NCBI GenBank assembly: GCA_043801235.1
Contig: JAZDMF010000296.1
Coordinates: 1 to 9,072 of the forward strand
Length of the DNA: 9,072 nt
Direction: 5' to 3'
Source of the DNA: DAOQAK01 sp043801235
GTDB lineage: Bacteria; Bacteroidota; Bacteroidia; Bacteroidales; CG2-30-32-10
Shown here: in pieces, positions 5,743-9,072 of the stretch
Position numbering within the stretch: the stretch's first letter is position 1
Layout: each line of letters begins with the position of its first letter
Notes under the pieces: generated by a model
What the model saw: only the letters and a program-made list of their open reading frames with translations
Told to the model about the DNA's origin: nothing
Databases searched by the model: none
Program-made: the position numbers and the translations under genes

Positions 5743-6099
5743 ATGAAAACGATCTTCAAAACCACGCTGTTAATTTTTATGGTCTCTGTCATTGCTTTTT
5801 CGTTCACTACCTGCAAGGACGACCCCGAATGCGAAGCCGTTATCACTGTTAAGCTGCAGAGCGACACAAACCTTATTATTCCTAATGCCACAGTCGAAAT
5901 CAAAAAACAGGATGTTTACATTAGTGGTATTTCTGATGCCAGCGGACGATTCCGGCATACGTTTAAACTGGAAGCTATTCTTGATGTGACTGCAGAAAAA
6001 GGCGACACGCTGGGCGACACATTGTACGGACAAACAGTGATCCGCCTGAAACCGAGTGAAACCGTGTATAAAACGGTTTTTGTGGATACTGTTTATTAG
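5743..6099 (+). CDS. Small putative surface lipoprotein of unknown function
   Basis: This 118-residue protein has a type II signal peptide: Lys3 and Lys6, a hydrophobic core (8-20), then FSFTTC with lipidation expected at Cys24. The residues after the cysteine, Lys-Asp-Asp, fit the Bacteroidetes lipoprotein export signal (Lys followed by acidic residues) that sends lipoproteins to the outer face of the outer membrane. The mature part is about 95 residues and looks like one beta-sandwich domain. IPNATVEI (46-53) and SGISDASGRFRHTF (61-74) recall carboxypeptidase-regulatory or Ig-like folds, in which a Gly-rich turn follows 'T/SD..G'. No catalytic motif is visible. It has its own promoter and is divergent from the isomerase gene and convergent with tdk. 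I do not recognise a specific family. Confidence 0.8.
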   Translation: MKTIFKTTLLIFMVSVIAFSFTTCKDDPECEAVITVKLQSDTNLIIPNATVEIKKQDVYISGISDASGRFRHTFKLEAILDVTAEKGDTLGDTLYGQTVIRLKPSETVYKTVFVDTVY

Positions 6100-6165
6100 A
6101 GTGGATTTCCGATGTTCCATTTCTAACCGACCATGGTGTAACTAAAAATTTGCACACACTGCTTT

Positions 6166-6747
6166 TCAGGACTTTTTCATTTTTTCATTGTAACAATCCC
6201 TGCATAAAGGCTCGTAGCTTTCTTTTTCGCCCAGAACAACCAGTTTTTCGCTGGCAATGGTCCGATGCGAAATATGAGCAAGGTTTCCGCAATTCATACA
6301 AATGGCATGTACTTTTGTTACGTATTCGGCGGTGGCCATTAAAGAGGGCACTGGGCCAAAGGGTTTACCCATAAAATCCATATCCAGTCCTGCAACAATA
6401 ACACGGATTCCCCTGCTGGCAAGCTGGTTGCAAACATTTACCAGCTCATCATCAAAGAATTGTGCCTCGTCAACTCCAATCACATCCACATCGTTTGCAA
6501 GAAGTAAAATATGGGAAGAAGAAGGAACAGGGGTTGACATGATGGCATTCTGGTCGTGAGAAACCACCTGCTGTTCATCGTACCGGATGTCAATAGCCGG
6601 TTTGAAAATTTCCACTTTCTGACGTGCAATTTTGGCCCTTTTCAGTCTTCGTATAAGTTCTTCCGTTTTACCGGAAAACATAGAACCGCATACAACCTCA
6701 ATCCAGCCTCGCTTTTTGGCAGTATCAATCGAATTTTCTAAAAACAT
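6166..6747 (-). CDS. tdk: Thymidine kinase (type II, zinc-containing)
   Basis: This 193-residue cytoplasmic enzyme phosphorylates thymidine (and deoxyuridine) to the monophosphate with ATP in pyrimidine salvage. The Walker A loop is GSMFSGKTEE (21-30). The Walker B-like DEAQFFDD (93-100) carries the catalytic base Glu94. GLDMDFMGKPFGPVPSLMA (120-138) matches the next conserved block, and the thymidine-binding lasso follows. Structural zinc is held by Cys150 and Cys153 (CMNC) and Cys182 and Cys185 (CRDC). The length is standard for the TK1-like family. The ATG at 6747-6745 gives MFLENS, a typical short leader before the P-loop strand. It is monocistronic, convergent with the lipoprotein gene (66 bases apart, no clear hairpin terminator) and has its own promoter. 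Confidence 0.97.
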   Translation of the reverse strand: MFLENSIDTAKKRGWIEVVCGSMFSGKTEELIRRLKRAKIARQKVEIFKPAIDIRYDEQQVVSHDQNAIMSTPVPSSSHILLLANDVDVIGVDEAQFFDDELVNVCNQLASRGIRVIVAGLDMDFMGKPFGPVPSLMATAEYVTKVHAICMNCGNLAHISHRTIASEKLVVLGEKESYEPLCRDCYNEKMKKS

Positions 6748-6792
6748 TTTACCTGTGAATTAGATTCTTATTATCTTTATTCGCTTTTTAAT

Positions 6793-6822
6793 CAAAAGTA
6801 AAAATAAAGTTTTTTATACAAA
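6793..6822 (-). promoter_or_regulatory. tdk: Bacteroidetes-type promoter for tdk
   Basis: On the minus strand TTTG (6822-6819) is followed after 18 bases by TACTTTTG (6800-6793), which matches TAnnTTTG in full. Transcription would start near 6786, about 40 bases before the tdk ATG. The -33 element overlaps the first two bases of a 13-bp inverted repeat arm. Confidence 0.65.
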
Positions 6823-6882
6823 CCTTCATAAATTTGTACAAAAATAATTAACCTAATGAAAACCATTTTATTTATGAAGGTT
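6821..6882. repeat. 13-bp perfect inverted repeat upstream of tdk
   Basis: AACCTTCATAAAT (6821-6833) and ATTTATGAAGGTT (6870-6882) are exact reverse complements separated by 36 AT-rich bases. The left arm touches the tdk -33 element. It lies between two divergent genes, so it is not a terminator. Possible roles are a regulator operator pair or the ends of a tiny decayed element. Confidence 0.6.
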
Positions 6883-6917
6883 CACGAGCAAGCTAGTGTT
6901 GCGGTGGTGGGAGCGAG

Positions 6918-6939
6918 CCTGCCTTGCCGGCAGGCAGGT
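6918..6939. repeat. GC-rich palindromic interspersed repeat, copy 2 (partner 2420-2442)
   Basis: CCTGCC, TTGCCGGCA, GGCAGG form a near-perfect palindrome centred on GCCGGC in otherwise AT-rich DNA. It shares the 11-base core GCCTTGCCGGC and the trailing GCAGGTA with the copy at 2420-2442. A 37-codon ATG frame (6856-6969) runs through it, but its middle is only the translated repeat, so I do not call a gene. Confidence 0.6.
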
Positions 6940-6981
6940 AACAAAAAAGCATTAAGTTTTACAAAGTAAATAATTAAGATT

Positions 6982-7758
6982 ATGGACAGGAAAATAATTT
7001 TGCACGAAATTTCACAGCTGCTGGAAACCATTACCGAACAAACTCAAACACTTCAGCAATATTCCGGAACCATACCCCAGATTGAAATGGACATTATTCT
7101 TGCCAATATAAGGGAATTATACGAAAAATACAGGGATATGGGTTTGACAGGCAAATTCCTTACTTCTGCAGAAAAAACCGAAAAACATTTAACCGTTGCA
7201 AAGGAAGAACCCGTTTTTTCAATAATACCCGATAAGCCTGTTACCGAAAAAGAAATCATGGATTTTGAAAAAACCCTGCTTGTTGAATCAATGACTCAAT
7301 ATTCTATTCTTTCCGAAAAAAATACATCAACAGGAAAAAAAGAACAACCGGTCGAAACAGATAGTTTGCAAAAAAAAACAAAACAGCAGAAAAAATCTTC
7401 GCCTGATCTGTTTTCTGGCGAAAATACATTAGCAGATAAATTCAAGGACGAAAAAAAATCGCTGAATGAAAAACTGTCGGATTCCCATACTGAAAAAAGC
7501 ATTGCATCAAAACTTCAGAAAAATCCTATTAAAGACATGAAGACCGCAATTGGCATTAACGAAAAATTCATGTTCATCAACGAACTCTTTGAAGGCAGCC
7601 TTCAGAAATACAATGAAAATATCAACTCGCTGAATTCTCAGAAAAGCAAAACGGATGCTCTTAAACTTATGGAGTTGCTGAAAAATGAATATTCGTGGAA
7701 AGCAGATAGCGATGCATATACAGCACTTGCCGAACTGGTGTTGCGCCGATATTTGTAA
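6982..7758 (+). CDS. Conserved-looking cytoplasmic protein of unknown function
   Basis: This 258-residue protein has no signal peptide, membrane segment or catalytic motif that I recognise. It has three parts. Residues 1-60 look like a helical N-terminal region ending in IRELYEKYRDMGL. Residues 62-180 are a low-complexity, Lys/Glu/Ser-rich linker, probably disordered, with a short motif-like segment SPDLFSGENTLADKFKDE (140-157). Residues 181-258 are a compact helical C-terminal domain starting IKDMKTAIGINEKFMFINEL and ending in ALAELVLRRYL. The C-terminal segment resembles hypothetical proteins I associate with Bacteroidetes genomes; that is recollection, not a search. The ATG at 6982 lies 22 bases after a -7-like TAAGTTTT (6953-6960) that has no -33 partner. 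The peptidase gene starts 10 bases after its stop, so the two may form an operon. Confidence 0.8.
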   Translation: MDRKIILHEISQLLETITEQTQTLQQYSGTIPQIEMDIILANIRELYEKYRDMGLTGKFLTSAEKTEKHLTVAKEEPVFSIIPDKPVTEKEIMDFEKTLLVESMTQYSILSEKNTSTGKKEQPVETDSLQKKTKQQKKSSPDLFSGENTLADKFKDEKKSLNEKLSDSHTEKSIASKLQKNPIKDMKTAIGINEKFMFINELFEGSLQKYNENINSLNSQKSKTDALKLMELLKNEYSWKADSDAYTALAELVLRRYL

Positions 7759-7768
7759 AATTGTTTCG

Positions 7769-9040
7769 ATGAAAAAACTTTTCTCTCTTTTTCTTTTTGC
7801 CTTTTTTTCTGTTTTTGTTTTTGCTCAGGATATAAAATATGTACGCACTATTATTGATTCATTATGTTCGCCGCATATGCACGGACGGGGTTATGTGAAC
7901 AACGGCCAGGCGATAGCTGCTGATTTTATTGCTAAAGAATTTGCAAAGGACAGCCTGTGTTCTTTTGGCGAAAATTATTTTCAGAAATTTTCCCTTTCAT
8001 TATGCACTCTGCCGGGTTCTGTTGAATGTAAAACCGGCAGAAAAAAAATGAAACCCGGAACTGATTACCTGTTTGCATCATCCAGCTCTTCTGTAAAAGG
8101 GAAATTCAAAGTTCTCACTTTCGACAGCCTTTTGCTGACCAACAAAAAATCATTTGAGAAATTTTTACTCAATGATTTTTCCGATAAGTTTGTATTGATT
8201 GACAAAAACGGATTTCATGAAAAAAAAATAACAGAAGCCGTTGATTCAATTATTGACTTTAACATTTTCCATGCAAAAGGGATTATTGTTCCTGAAGATA
8301 AACTCGTATGGGGCGTTGAAGACGCTCTGTACCCATCGGCATGGACAAAGCTGTATTTGAAGAAAACAAAATACACTAAAAAAATCAGGAAAATATCAGT
8401 ACATATTGATCGAGTCATCGAGCCATCGTATGAAATGAAAAATGTCATTGGCTATATTAAAGGAAATACAAAACCCGATTCTTTCATTGTATTTACTGCA
8501 CATTACGATCACCTGGGGCAAATGGGAAAGGATGTTTATTTTCCAGGCGCCAACGATAACGCCAGCGGGGTTGCGCTTATGCTGAATCTTGCAAAATATT
8601 ATTCGGTGAACAAACCGGTTTGTTCTGTCGTTTTCATTGCATTAACGGGCGAGGAACTGGGGCTGAGAGGATCGTTTTATTTTGTGCAGCATCCTTTGTT
8701 CCCTTTGTCAGGCATTCGTTTTCTTATTAATCTTGATCTTGTAGGCACCGGCGATGATGGCATTAAGGTAGTGAACGGAACCATTTTTCAGAAAGAATTC
8801 GATCTGCTCACCAAAATCAATGACGAGAAAAATTACCTGAAGACTATTTCGGAAAGAGGCGAGGCCGCCATAAGCGACCATTACCCGTTTTATGCGAAAG
8901 GTGTAAAATCATTTTACATATACACACTGGGAGGAATTGCCGAGTATCATAACATTTATGACAAATCCGAAACCCTTCCCCTGAAAAAATACAACGAAGT
9001 TTTTATGCTGATCACGGATTTTGTAAAAGCGCTGCAATAA
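7769..9040 (+). CDS. Secreted M28-family zinc metallopeptidase (aminopeptidase-like)
   Basis: This 423-residue exported peptidase should hydrolyse peptides, probably as an aminopeptidase, with two zinc ions. The ATG at 7769 is chosen over an in-frame ATG at 7685 because it begins directly with a signal peptide (MKKLFSLFLFAFFSVFVFAQ, cleavage after Ala19 or Gln20); the earlier start would bury this behind 28 residues overlapping the upstream gene. M28 metal ligands can be read in order: His245 and Asp247 in TAHYDHLG, Asp263 in GANDNASG, the Glu295-Glu296 pair in TGEELG, Asp323 in NLDLVG, and His394 in EYHNIYD; ISDHYPF (368-374) is also conserved. Residues 90-215 between the N-terminal part and the catalytic core may be an inserted PA-like domain; this is uncertain. 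The gene follows the unknown gene by 10 bases. No terminator is visible in the last 32 bases. Confidence 0.93.
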   Translation: MKKLFSLFLFAFFSVFVFAQDIKYVRTIIDSLCSPHMHGRGYVNNGQAIAADFIAKEFAKDSLCSFGENYFQKFSLSLCTLPGSVECKTGRKKMKPGTDYLFASSSSSVKGKFKVLTFDSLLLTNKKSFEKFLLNDFSDKFVLIDKNGFHEKKITEAVDSIIDFNIFHAKGIIVPEDKLVWGVEDALYPSAWTKLYLKKTKYTKKIRKISVHIDRVIEPSYEMKNVIGYIKGNTKPDSFIVFTAHYDHLGQMGKDVYFPGANDNASGVALMLNLAKYYSVNKPVCSVVFIALTGEELGLRGSFYFVQHPLFPLSGIRFLINLDLVGTGDDGIKVVNGTIFQKEFDLLTKINDEKNYLKTISERGEAAISDHYPFYAKGVKSFYIYTLGGIAEYHNIYDKSETLPLKKYNEVFMLITDFVKALQ

Positions 9041-9072
9041 TTTTTTTGAAACTTTTAAATTTTCGTTTCGTA

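Noticed and set aside
6856..6969. 37-codon ATG frame upstream of the unknown gene
   Set aside because: Its middle is the GC-rich interspersed repeat read in frame, and it lies inside a regulatory or repeat region. I do not regard it as a gene.
7685..7768. Upstream in-frame ATG that would lengthen the M28 peptidase by 28 residues
   Set aside because: The extra residues would overlap the preceding gene and mask a clear signal peptide that starts at 7769.
1..9072. A CRISPR array, tRNA or rRNA gene, phage or defence cluster
   Set aside because: I looked for regularly spaced repeats, cloverleaf-like segments and typical gene motifs and saw none. The window is mainly housekeeping genes plus IS debris.

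Overview
The window looks like an ordinary chromosomal segment of a Bacteroidetes-lineage bacterium. The evidence is AT-rich intergenic DNA, TTTG / TAnnTTTG-type promoters, almost no Shine-Dalgarno sequences, a lipoprotein with the Bacteroidetes surface-export signature after its cysteine, and protein variants typical of that phylum. These variants are an Mrp without the C-terminal CxxC, a PheS with a four-cysteine knuckle, and an elongated cyclophilin. I cannot name a genus.

Layout. (1) 1-522: short 7-bp tandem repeats, then an alkyltransferase-like (ATL) DNA-repair protein starting at TTG. (2) 523-967: a gene-free stretch with small tandem repeats, a partial copy of the ATL gene's 3' end, and an AT-rich palindromic region. 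(3) 968-2352: a two-gene Fe-S cluster unit, Mrp/ApbC-type carrier ATPase followed by a NifU C-terminal-domain protein. (4) 2353-3660: a decayed accessory patch where the 3' parts of two unrelated transposases lie end to end in one orientation. The first is IS630-type; the second is IS4/IS1634-type and also carries a one-base frameshift. (5) 5663-3740, minus strand: an exported cyclophilin-type peptidyl-prolyl isomerase followed 13 bases later by pheS. (6) 5743-6099: a small putative surface lipoprotein divergent from the isomerase, with a good promoter. (7) 6747-6166, minus strand: thymidine kinase with a good promoter. (8) 6748-6981: a 13-bp inverted repeat and a GC-rich palindromic repeat. 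(9) 6982-9040: a conserved-looking protein of unknown function followed 10 bases later by a secreted M28 zinc metallopeptidase.

Most genes are housekeeping: Fe-S assembly, tRNA charging, nucleotide salvage, protein folding and DNA damage recognition. I see no phage genes, defence genes, CRISPR array or tRNA/rRNA gene, and no convincing new multi-gene system. The items most worth a second look are the IS graveyard, the unknown-function gene at 6982-7758, the inverted repeat over the tdk promoter, and the interspersed repeat shared by 2420-2442 and 6918-6939.
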